Assembly (NCBI GenBank): GCA_905200315.1
Contig: CAJKKA010000018.1
Span: 1 to 19,618 of the forward strand
Reading direction: 5' to 3'
DNA length: 19,618 bases
Source: an uncultured Clostridium sp.
Lineage (GTDB): Bacteria; Bacillota_A; Clostridia; TANB77; CAG-508
Part shown: positions 8,421 to 14,568 of the stretch, piece after piece
Layout: each line of letters starts with the position of its first letter
How positions within the stretch are numbered: position 1 is the first letter of the stretch
Translations under genes and position numbers: made by a program
The notes under the pieces: generated by a model
Seen by the model: the letters and a program-made list of their open reading frames with translations, nothing else
Told to the model about the DNA's origin: nothing
Database searches by the model: none

Positions 8421-8563
8421 AAAGACAAAATAATAATTAAGATCAAATTTCGCGAGGCAAGTGGGGACCTTTCCGGCATTCTTCAAAATTCTTTAGAATT
8501 TTGTTAGAAGGACGTGAATGGGGAGCCTCGATGAAATTTTAGATTAATTGATTATTTTGTCTT
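8421..8563. repeat. 143-bp inverted-repeat element (MITE-like or structured RNA)
   Basis: Long imperfect terminal inverted repeats bracket this stretch: the outer arms are AAGACAAAATAAT (8422-8434) and ATTATTTTGTCTT (8551-8563), and the inner arms AAATTTCGCGAGGC (8445-8458) pair with GCCTCGATGAAATTT (8525-8539). In the centre is a perfect 8-bp hairpin CAAAATTC-TTTA-GAATTTTG (8484-8503), bracketed by CATTC (8477-8481) and GAATG (8516-8520). No ORF. The shape fits a non-autonomous miniature element, or a folded RNA if transcribed. Its left end overlaps the end of the 166-bp repeat region. Confidence 0.55.
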
Positions 8564-8615
8564 ATGTTATTTTTTTGTATCCTAAGGACGTTGACATTAT
8601 ATATATTTACAATCA

Positions 8616-8649
8616 AAAAAGTAGACAAGATTTAATTTGTCTACTTTTT
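8616..8649 (-). terminator. Terminator of the efp/zinc-ribbon operon
   Basis: A 13-bp perfect stem (8616-8628 with 8637-8649, core GTAGACAA/TTGTCTAC) with A5/T5 flanks lies 4 nt past the stop codon of the zinc-ribbon gene on the minus strand. Confidence 0.85.
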
Positions 8650-8652
8650 GGT

Positions 8653-9108
8653 TTACATATCATCGTCATCGTCGTATTCATCTTCGCTGCATCCATGGTT
8701 ACAACATGAACATCCTCCAGAACAATTGTCTTCTTCGCAATCACAATCCCAGTCTAATTCTATAACGTTGTTACATTCTGGGCATGTTATTTCTTCTTTT
8801 AGTTCGTTTAATTCTGTTTCAAATACATTGTTACAATATGGACATGCAATTTCAAAACTGAATGCTTCTTCTTCGTCTTCATCTACAAAAAATTCATCCT
8901 CCATTTTGTCTATTATTGCTTGCATTCTTTCTGTTTTGAATTCTAATTCTTTTTGACTTTCTTCAAGAATTTGCATTCTTTTTTCTGTATTTGTTTGATA
9001 TTCTTCTAAAAATTCAGCTAGTACTTTTTTTACATATTCTATGTCTTTTTGACTTTCAAGATTTTGTTCTAAGTTTTTAATAAGATCTTCAATTTTTTTA
9101 TTTGACAT
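8653..9108 (-). CDS. Coiled-coil, zinc-ribbon protein with Cys-rich acidic tail
   Basis: A 151-aa protein. Residues 1-70 are a charged heptad-like helix (EDLIKNLEQNLESQKDIEYV...); 71-85 are acidic (DEDEEEAF). A zinc ribbon follows with CPYC and CPEC pairs about 22 residues apart. The tail has ten further cysteines in CDCEEDNCSGGCSCCNHGC and ends in EDEYDDDDDM. The ribbon-plus-helix layout resembles a small clostridial family often next to efp; I recall the name CD1247-type but cannot confirm it. The gene starts 18 nt after efp on the same strand, with a terminator behind it, so the two form an operon. Function unknown; zinc binding by the ribbon is likely. Confidence 0.8.
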   Translation of the reverse strand: MSNKKIEDLIKNLEQNLESQKDIEYVKKVLAEFLEEYQTNTEKRMQILEESQKELEFKTERMQAIIDKMEDEFFVDEDEEEAFSFEIACPYCNNVFETELNELKEEITCPECNNVIELDWDCDCEEDNCSGGCSCCNHGCSEDEYDDDDDM

Positions 9109-9126
9109 ACAAAATTTCCTTTCTAA

Positions 9127-9693
9127 CTAAACTCTTTCCATGTATTCGCCTGTTCTTGTATCTATTCTAATTACATCTCCAATATTTATGAATAATGGAA
9201 CTGAAATTTCGAATCCATTTTCTAATGTTGCTGGTTTTCCAGATGTTGTTGTTGTATTTCCACTAAATCCTGGTTCTGTATATGTAACTTCTAATTCAAC
9301 AAACATTGGCGGTTCAACTGCAAATACATTTCCTTTATATGATAAAATTTTAACATTCATGTTTTCTTTTATGTATTTTAAACAATCTCCAATTTGTTCT
9401 TTATTTAATGGAATTTGTTCGTATGTTTCATTGTCCATAAAATAATATAAATTTTCATCATTATATAAATATTGCATTTCTTTCTTTTCTATTTCTGCAC
9501 CTGGATATTTTTCTGATGGGTTAAATGTTTTTTCTATAACTGCTCCCGTTATTACATTTCTTAATTTTGTTCTAACAAAAGCTGAACCCTTTCCTGGTTT
9601 TACGTGTTGGAATTCTACTACTTTAAATACGTTTCCATCCATTTCAAATGTTGTTCCATTTCTAAAATCTCCTGCTGAATATACTTCTGCCAT
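9127..9693 (-). CDS. efp: Translation elongation factor P
   Basis: EF-P binds between the P and E sites of a stalled ribosome and promotes peptide bonds at polyproline runs. 188 aa, the usual length, with the KOW-like N-terminal domain (to about 65) and two OB domains. The loop [14 protein letters not shown] carries the tip lysine K35, equal to the lysine modified in B. subtilis (K32) and E. coli (K34). The C-terminal signature [24 protein letters not shown] is intact. ATG 9693 follows AAGGAGG. The window also encodes a polyproline protein (11747-12280), a plausible client. Confidence 0.97.
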   Translation of the reverse strand: MAEVYSAGDFRNGTTFEMDGNVFKVVEFQHVKPGKGSAFVRTKLRNVITGAVIEKTFNPSEKYPGAEIEKKEMQYLYNDENLYYFMDNETYEQIPLNKEQIGDCLKYIKENMNVKILSYKGNVFAVEPPMFVELEVTYTEPGFSGNTTTTSGKPATLENGFEISVPLFINIGDVIRIDTRTGEYMERV

Positions 9694-9730
9694 TTTTGTT
9701 CCTCCTTAAATATTATTTTCAACTTTTTCT

Positions 9731-9759
9731 ATTTTATACTATTTTTGCTAAAATTGCAA
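9731..9759 (-). promoter_or_regulatory. Putative promoter of the efp operon
   Basis: On the minus strand TTGCAA (9754-9759), 17 nt, TAAAAT (9731-9736), 37 nt upstream of the efp ATG. Confidence 0.5.
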
Positions 9760-9803
9760 TAGTTCTGAGGAATTATTATATTTAATTTATCTTATATTTA
9801 AGC

Positions 9804-9830
9804 GGGTCGACAGAGACGTCGACCCCTACA
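9804..9830 (+). repeat. CTACA-type palindrome between galE and efp
   Basis: An 8-bp perfect stem GGGTCGAC/GTCGACCC (9804-9811 with 9818-9825) with a 6-nt loop, followed by CTACA. It is a short relative of the hairpin sub-units in the two 166-bp repeats and of 11150-11174. It lies 10 nt past the galE stop and may also act as a 3' end structure for galE. Confidence 0.65.
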
Positions 9831-9840
9831 TTTAATTTTA

Positions 9841-10842
9841 TTATCCTCTATTTATAAAGTTCCATGAGTCTTCACACATTTCATCTAATGTTTTTGTTGC
9901 TTCCCAACCTAATTCTTCTTTTGCTTTTGTTGGATCTGAGTAGCATGTTGCTATGTCTCCTGCTCTTCTTGGCGCTATTTTATATGCTACTTTTTTTCCT
10001 GTTGATTTTTCAAATGCTTTTACCATATCTAAAACACTATAGCCTTTTCCTGTTCCTAGGTTATATATAAATAATCCTTTACCTTCTTTTTCTAGTTTTT
10101 CTAATGCTTTTATATGTCCTTTGGCTAAGTCTACAACATGTATATAATCTCTAACTCCTGTTCCGTCTGGTGTATCATAGTCATTTCCAAATACAGATAA
10201 TTCTTTTAGTTTTCCAGCTGCAACTCTTACTACATATGGCATTAAGTTATTTGGTATTCCTTGTGGTTCTTCTCCTATTAAACTACTTTCATGTGCTCCT
10301 ACTGGGTTGAAATATCTAAGTATTGCTATATCCCATGAATTATCTGAATTATATATATCTTTTAATATTTGCTCTATAAATAATTTAGATGTACCATATG
10401 GATTTGTTGTTCCTCCTGTTTTGCAGTCCTCTGTAAGCGGTATTTTTTCTGGTTCCCCGTATACTGTTGCTGATGAACTAAATACAAATTTCTTTACTCC
10501 ATATTTTCTCATGGTATCTAGTAATACAAGCGCACCTGAGATATTATTTGTATAATATTCTATTGGTTTTTCTATTGATTCTCCAACTGCTTTATATCCT
10601 GCAAAATTCAATACAGAATCTATTTTGTTTTCTTCAAACACTTTTTCTAATTTTTCTCTATCTAAGTAATCCATTTCATAAAATTTGAAATCTTTTCCTG
10701 TAATCTTTTTTATTGCTTCTAACGACTGTGGTTTACTATTCGAAAAATTGTCTAATATTACTATTTCCTTTCCTGCATTTAATAATTCAACTGCCGTGTG
10801 ACTTCCTATAAAACCTGCCCCACCTGTAACTAAAACTGCCAT
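9841..10842 (-). CDS. galE: UDP-glucose 4-epimerase
   Basis: Interconverts UDP-glucose and UDP-galactose through an NAD-bound 4-keto intermediate (Leloir pathway, and galactose supply for cell-surface glycans), in the cytosol. 333 aa with the chosen start. Rossmann motif GGAGFIG (residues 7-13), LDNFSNS near 30, [11 protein letters not shown] near 80, FSSSATVYG near 122, the catalytic tyrosine and lysine in YGTSK near 147, then RYFNPVGAH. The second ATG (10842) is preferred: it gives 8 nt to GGAGG and the family's MAVLVTGG start, while the ATG at 10848 leaves only 2 nt. Promoter is perfect consensus. No other gal genes are nearby. Confidence 0.96.
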   Translation of the reverse strand: MAVLVTGGAGFIGSHTAVELLNAGKEIVILDNFSNSKPQSLEAIKKITGKDFKFYEMDYLDREKLEKVFEENKIDSVLNFAGYKAVGESIEKPIEYYTNNISGALVLLDTMRKYGVKKFVFSSSATVYGEPEKIPLTEDCKTGGTTNPYGTSKLFIEQILKDIYNSDNSWDIAILRYFNPVGAHESSLIGEEPQGIPNNLMPYVVRVAAGKLKELSVFGNDYDTPDGTGVRDYIHVVDLAKGHIKALEKLEKEGKGLFIYNLGTGKGYSVLDMVKAFEKSTGKKVAYKIAPRRAGDIATCYSDPTKAKEELGWEATKTLDEMCEDSWNFINRG

Positions 10843-10865
10843 ATTCATTACCTCCTTTTTTTGAA

Positions 10866-10894
10866 ATTATATAGCACGTTCAATTTATTGTCAA
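10866..10894 (-). promoter_or_regulatory. Perfect-consensus sigma-A promoter of galE
   Basis: On the minus strand TTGACA (10889-10894), 17-nt spacer, TATAAT (10866-10871), 23 nt before the galE start at 10842. Both hexamers match the consensus exactly. The repeat copy B begins 30 nt upstream of the -35 box. Confidence 0.85.
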
Positions 10895-10923
10895 TTATTT
10901 AAAATTTGTTTTTATAAAAATTT

Positions 10924-11089
10924 ATTTCGAGAAAATTAATTTACAAATTTATGTTATTTTTTCTGGTCGTCGGGGACGCCGACCCCTATAACGTTTGACA
11001 ATTGTTATTCAAAGACATAAATTTTATAACAAAATATTTTTATCATTTATTGATAGGCGGACAGAGGCTTCCGCCCCTACAGTGTCTGA
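10924..11089 (+). repeat. 166-bp dispersed repeat, copy B
   Basis: Aligns without gaps to 8243-8408 (about 14 mismatches). Its two hairpins are 10965-10984 (GGTCG/CGACC) and 11056-11075 (GGCGGA/TCCGCC). The second arm pair is perfect here, while copy A has a mismatch, so the stem appears maintained. The mismatches cluster between the hairpins (about seven in 30 nt). The gap between galE and the CBS gene holds this block, one further palindrome and AT-rich filler. Confidence 0.8.
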
Positions 11090-11149
11090 TATATATTGAA
11101 GATGAAATAATAATTGTAATTATATTTTTAAATACTGCTAATATAAAAT

Positions 11150-11174
11150 GTGGCGGTCAATGACCGCCACTACA
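11150..11174 (+). repeat. CTACA-type palindrome downstream of the CBS gene
   Basis: A 10-bp inverted repeat GTGGCGGTCA/TGACCGCCAC (11150-11159 with 11161-11170) followed by TACA, reading ACTACA across the boundary. It lies 30 nt past the stop of the CBS gene on the minus strand. It lacks a T run, so it is more likely a member of the palindrome family than a terminator. Confidence 0.6.
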
Positions 11175-11204
11175 AGTGTATTATTAAATTAAAAATTTAA
11201 TAGT

Positions 11205-11654
11205 CTATTGGCAATTTTTGATATTTATTGTAGCACAATCGCATATTCCTTCTACTGTTTTTCCTACATCTTCTTTGCTTACATTTTTGTTTTTAGCTAA
11301 ATCTCCTAAACTTAGCATTCCTATTATTTTGTTGTTATTGTCTACAACAGGTATTCTTCTTACTTGTGTTTCACACATGTCTTGCTCTGCATCACATACA
11401 TCTTGCTCTGGATTACAACAACATACATTTTTTGTCATTATTTCATTTATTTTTGTGTTTTTTGGATCTTTGCCACTTGCTATACATCTTAATATTATAT
11501 CTCTATCTGTAACTAGACCAACTACTTTATTTTCTGCATCGCATACTGGTATACACCCTACATGTCTATCATTCATTAATTTTGAGCAATCACATACTGT
11601 GTTTTCTGGACTACATACACATATATCTCCACACATACAATCTTGAACTTTCAT
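11205..11654 (-). CDS. Cysteine-rich tandem CBS-domain protein
   Basis: A 149-aa stand-alone protein with two CBS motifs (about residues 1-60 and 65-125). Each shows the family pattern: SPENTV...LMNDRHVGCIPVCD...VVGLVTDRDI, then IMTKNV...RRIPVVDNNNKIIGMLSLGDL. Such proteins form flat dimers that often bind adenine nucleotides. What is odd is 17 cysteines, in CxC or CCC clusters where homologues have Val, Thr or Ser: C6, C8, C12, C14, C21, C23, C34, C38, C57, C78-80, C87, C94, C138, C140 and C148. This suggests metal or redox sensing, but that is inference. ATG 11654 follows AGGTAGGT. It lies 92 nt after the proline-rich gene, possibly on the same transcript. Confidence 0.9.
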   Translation of the reverse strand: MKVQDCMCGDICVCSPENTVCDCSKLMNDRHVGCIPVCDAENKVVGLVTDRDIILRCIASGKDPKNTKINEIMTKNVCCCNPEQDVCDAEQDMCETQVRRIPVVDNNNKIIGMLSLGDLAKNKNVSKEDVGKTVEGICDCATINIKNCQ

Positions 11655-11746
11655 TTTTATTACCTACCTTTTCAAAAAATTTGCACATTTTTATTTTAAC
11701 CATTTTTTGAAAAAATATTTTAATTTTGAAAATTCATTTTTTTATT

Positions 11747-12280
11747 TTAAAAAGGTCTGTATGGAGGTCTGTTTGGTCCCATTGGTGGACGTGGTGGTGG
11801 AACAGGTCCTGGTCTTGGTGGCATAGGTGGCCTTCCTCCCGGTCTTAAAAGTTCATTTAGTAATAATATTTTTATTAAGTCTCTTAAAAGGAAATTATTT
11901 GGTCTTTGTCTATCTTCTCTATTTTCTTGTTTTGCATTTGGATTTATAACATCTCCATTTTTTAATTTTCTTTCCTCATGAACAGACCTATTTTCATTTG
12001 TTTCCACGCTATTATAAATTTTTAAAGTCATTTCTTCAATTACTTCTTTAGTAATTGTTCTTCCGGCATACATTTGGCACGTAGTTTTAACCATTGGTTT
12101 TACAATATTGTAAATTTCTGGGTAACATTCTTGTAATTCTTGTTCATTTATATTGGATTCTACTGCCTGTGTTTGATAATTATTGTTGTATGTATTATTG
12201 TACGTATTTTGCATAATATTTGACCTATTATATGGGTAGCCTAAAACATCTCTCATATATTCTTCATAACTGTTATACAT
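11747..12280 (-). CDS. Proline-rich uncharacterised protein (clostridial coat-like)
   Basis: A 177-aa protein starting at ATG 12280, 5 nt after AAGGAGG; a TTG 18 nt further upstream is rejected because it lies before that site. The N-terminus MYNSYEEYMRDVLGYPY is followed by an Asn/Tyr-rich low-complexity stretch. Then comes a compact helical core near residues 45-90 (ELQECYPEIYNIVKPMVKTTC). The last 30 residues are a polyproline tail (RPPMPPRPGPVPPPRPPMGP). The core reminds me of small spore-coat-associated proteins of Clostridia (YPEIYKIVYPM-type), which I recall but cannot verify. The tail should need EF-P, encoded nearby. A stem-loop sits right before its ribosome binding site. Confidence 0.8.
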   Translation of the reverse strand: MYNSYEEYMRDVLGYPYNRSNIMQNTYNNTYNNNYQTQAVESNINEQELQECYPEIYNIVKPMVKTTCQMYAGRTITKEVIEEMTLKIYNSVETNENRSVHEERKLKNGDVINPNAKQENREDRQRPNNFLLRDLIKILLLNELLRPGGRPPMPPRPGPVPPPRPPMGPNRPPYRPF

Positions 12281-12289
12281 AAAAACCTC

Positions 12290-12322
12290 CTTGAACAATA
12301 TTTCTTTTTAATATTATTCAAG
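12290..12322 (-). promoter_or_regulatory. Stem-loop abutting the Shine-Dalgarno of the proline-rich gene
   Basis: A 13-nt arm at 12310-12322 pairs with 12290-12302 with a single mismatch (CTTGAA.AATATT around a 7-nt loop). The downstream arm ends in CAAG, which directly becomes the AAGGAGG of the gene at 12280. It starts 22 nt after the murD stop. It lacks a T tract, so it is a weak terminator candidate for murD, and it may instead affect ribosome access or RNA stability. Confidence 0.5.
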
Positions 12323-12344
12323 AAGGCTTGTTTTTGTGACTATT

Positions 12345-13745
12345 TTATAATTCATTTACAAGTTTTTTGAATTTTTCTCCTCTATCTGCGAAATTTTTGA
12401 ATAAATCAAAACTTGCACTTGCAGGAGAGAATAGCACTACTTGACCTGGTTTTGCTATTTTTTTAGCTATTGTTACTGTTTGCTTTAAGTCTTCACACAT
12501 ATATATTGGAATGTTTTTATTTTGTTTTTCTAATTCAGCTTTTACCGCATTGAATATTTTTGTTGATGTATCTCCTAAAAGAATTAGCCCCTTTACTTTT
12601 TCTACTATAGGTTTAGCTATTGGAGTATAATCTAAATTTTTATCATACCCACCAGCTATTAATATAATTTCTTCATCATAAGAATTTAAACCTGCTATTG
12701 TTCTTGTTGGACTTGAACTAACAGAATCGTTATACCATTTTACACCATCTATTTCTCTTATTAATTCTAATCTATGTTCTACTCCATTAAAATTCATTAT
12801 TGTTTTTACTGCTTGTTTTGTATCTACAAATTGTTTTGTTGCAGCAAGTGCAGCACATATATTCTCATAATTGTGCATTCCTCTCAATTTAAAGTCTTTT
12901 GTATTTGCTATGTGTTTTCTTAATTTATCTGCACATTCTTTTATTATGCCATCATCTATCATCCAGCCATCTTCTATTTTGTTTTTACTTGTAAAGTATA
13001 CAACTTTTCCTATGGCTTCTTCCCCACATTTATTTGTAACTTCATTATCATAATTTAATACTAGTAAATCATTTTCGCTCTGATATTTAAAAATGTTCTT
13101 CTTTGCATTTATGTACTCTTCTAATGAACTATGTATGTTTAAATGGTTTGGAGTTATATTTGTAATTACTGCAACATTTGGGCTTACGTCCATTCCCATT
13201 AATTGAAAACTACTTAATTCTAACACAACAACATCTTCCGGTGTTATTTCGTTTAATTTAGTAAATAAAGGTGTTCCTATATTTCCACCAACATAACATT
13301 TATAGCCATTTTCACTAATTATTTTATAAATAAGCGTTGTTGTTGTTGTTTTTCCATCGCTACCTGTTACTCCTATTATTTTGCATGGACACATTTTCAT
13401 AAGCATTTCTATTTCAGATGTAACTATTGCTCCTCTTTCGCTCTCCGCAACTAATTCTGGCTTTGTTGGTAAACAACTTGGAGATCTAAAAATTATATCA
13501 AATCCTTTTAGATTCTCAAGTGAATTTTCTCCTAAAAATGCTTGCATATTATAATTTTCGATTTTTTTAATAATATTACTATCTATTTTTTCTTTTGTTC
13601 TATCATCAAATATTGTTGTTATTGCACCTTTTTCGTTCATATAGTCTATTAAAGGCAAGTTACTAACACCCAGGCCTATTATTGCAACCTTTCTTCCTTT
13701 TATGTAATTTTCAAATTCTACTAATCTTTCATTTATAAAATCCAT
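12345..13745 (-). CDS. murD: UDP-N-acetylmuramoyl-L-alanine:D-glutamate ligase
   Basis: ATP-dependent addition of D-glutamate to UDP-MurNAc-L-Ala in cytosolic peptidoglycan precursor synthesis. 466 aa, normal for MurD. Three Mur-ligase domains are seen: an N-terminal Rossmann-like UDP-binding part (VAIIGLGVSNLPLIDY), a central ATPase with P-loop GVTGSDGKTTTT near residue 117, ELSSFQL and NITPNHLNIH, and the C-terminal domain with ND-S-x-SSPTRTIAGL, IILIAGGYDKN and FSPASASFDLF. ATG 13745 follows GGAGAT. It starts 21 nt after the cytidylate-kinase-like gene and should be co-transcribed with it. Other mur or div genes are not adjacent, unlike the usual dcw cluster. Confidence 0.96.
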   Translation of the reverse strand: MDFINERLVEFENYIKGRKVAIIGLGVSNLPLIDYMNEKGAITTIFDDRTKEKIDSNIIKKIENYNMQAFLGENSLENLKGFDIIFRSPSCLPTKPELVAESERGAIVTSEIEMLMKMCPCKIIGVTGSDGKTTTTTLIYKIISENGYKCYVGGNIGTPLFTKLNEITPEDVVVLELSSFQLMGMDVSPNVAVITNITPNHLNIHSSLEEYINAKKNIFKYQSENDLLVLNYDNEVTNKCGEEAIGKVVYFTSKNKIEDGWMIDDGIIKECADKLRKHIANTKDFKLRGMHNYENICAALAATKQFVDTKQAVKTIMNFNGVEHRLELIREIDGVKWYNDSVSSSPTRTIAGLNSYDEEIILIAGGYDKNLDYTPIAKPIVEKVKGLILLGDTSTKIFNAVKAELEKQNKNIPIYMCEDLKQTVTIAKKIAKPGQVVLFSPASASFDLFKNFADRGEKFKKLVNEL

Positions 13746-13766
13746 TTTGCATCTCCTATACTATTT

Positions 13767-14465
13767 TTAAATATTAAGTGGTAAACTTATTTTATCTAAA
13801 ACAAGTTTAGCTCCTTCTTCTATTGTTTCACAGTTTGTAACATCTATTACATTTGTTATATCGTATATTTTATAATATCCTGAAGCTTCTTGAAGTTTAT
13901 CTCTTTTTTCTATATTTTCTTTTAATTTTTTTAAATCTATCTTTTCTTTATATTGTATGCTCTTTCTTCTAACTCGTTCATCTAGAGTTGCAGTTATAAA
14001 GAAATGATATGTTACATTTGGATACATTTTTACTATATCTCTTGAAGATAATATTACATTATATTTTTCTCTATATTCATCTATTATTTCTTTACCAAAT
14101 TGGTAGAGTTTTGCATTATCAGCAACATTACTAACAACAGAAACCGCCATTGAAGATTTGTCTGATTGTAATTCTTCTTCATCAATTTTTTTATTATTTA
14201 TGTATATAACAGTTTCTCTATTTTCTAGTTTAATATCTATTCCAAGTTTTTGCATTACATTCAAAACATCCAATTTTTTTGATTTATTTTTTATATTTTT
14301 TAAGTCTATTCCAGCATTCATCATTCCATAAACAACTGCTCTATATATGTTTCCGCCATGTAATATAATTGAATTTGGAATATAATCTAATAATTTTCTA
14401 CAAATTGAAGTTTTTCCGCTTCCTACCATTCCTTCAATTCCAATAACTATATTTTCTTCTTTCAT
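13767..14465 (-). CDS. Cytidylate kinase-like P-loop kinase
   Basis: A 232-aa protein, about the size of Cmk. P-loop GIEGMVGSGKTS (residues 9-20), then HGGNIYRAVVYG, which sits where Cmk has its GAMYRA substrate segment. Near residues 95-115, a DKSSMAVSVVSNVA stretch corresponds to the Cmk SS.VA segment, and the lid region reads ILSSRDIVKMYPNVTYHFFITATLDERVRRKSIQY, parallel to GRDIGTVVFP...FLTAS.EERAKRR. Family membership (NMP kinase, transfer of phosphate from ATP to CMP/dCMP) is therefore likely, but identity is low in the substrate loop (SSRD in place of GRDIGT), so substrate is uncertain. It has its own promoter and heads an operon with murD. Confidence 0.8.
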   Translation of the reverse strand: MKEENIVIGIEGMVGSGKTSICRKLLDYIPNSIILHGGNIYRAVVYGMMNAGIDLKNIKNKSKKLDVLNVMQKLGIDIKLENRETVIYINNKKIDEEELQSDKSSMAVSVVSNVADNAKLYQFGKEIIDEYREKYNVILSSRDIVKMYPNVTYHFFITATLDERVRRKSIQYKEKIDLKKLKENIEKRDKLQEASGYYKIYDITNVIDVTNCETIEEGAKLVLDKISLPLNI

Positions 14466-14494
14466 TCAACCACCTATTTTTATAAATCTTTTTT

Positions 14495-14523
14495 ATTATA
14501 TATCAAAAAATTTAAAATGACAA
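14495..14523 (-). promoter_or_regulatory. Sigma-A promoter of the cmk-like/murD operon
   Basis: On the minus strand TTGTCA (14518-14523), 17 nt, TATAAT (14495-14500), 29 nt upstream of the start codon, which has AGGTGG as ribosome binding site. Confidence 0.75.
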
Positions 14524-14536
14524 TTATAAAAATCAC

Positions 14537-14564
14537 AAAAAAGCTCTTTATTAGAGCTTTTTTT
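14537..14564 (-). terminator. Terminator of the acyl-CoA synthetase gene
   Basis: An 11-bp stem (14537-14547 with 14553-14563, AAAAAAGCTCT/AGAGCTTTTTT) with a 5-nt loop begins 5 nt past the TAA of the synthetase gene and supplies its own T run in both directions. Confidence 0.85.
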
Positions 14565-14568
14565 CATT

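Noticed and set aside
8243..8563. CRISPR array from the repeated hairpins
   Set aside because: Units are not regularly spaced, arms differ between copies, and there are no cas genes or spacer-like segments of constant length.
8648..8956. 102-codon serine-rich plus-strand frame
   Set aside because: It mirrors the Asp/Glu-rich C-terminus of the zinc-ribbon gene on the other strand (GAT/GAA read backwards as ATC/TTC); no ribosome binding site.
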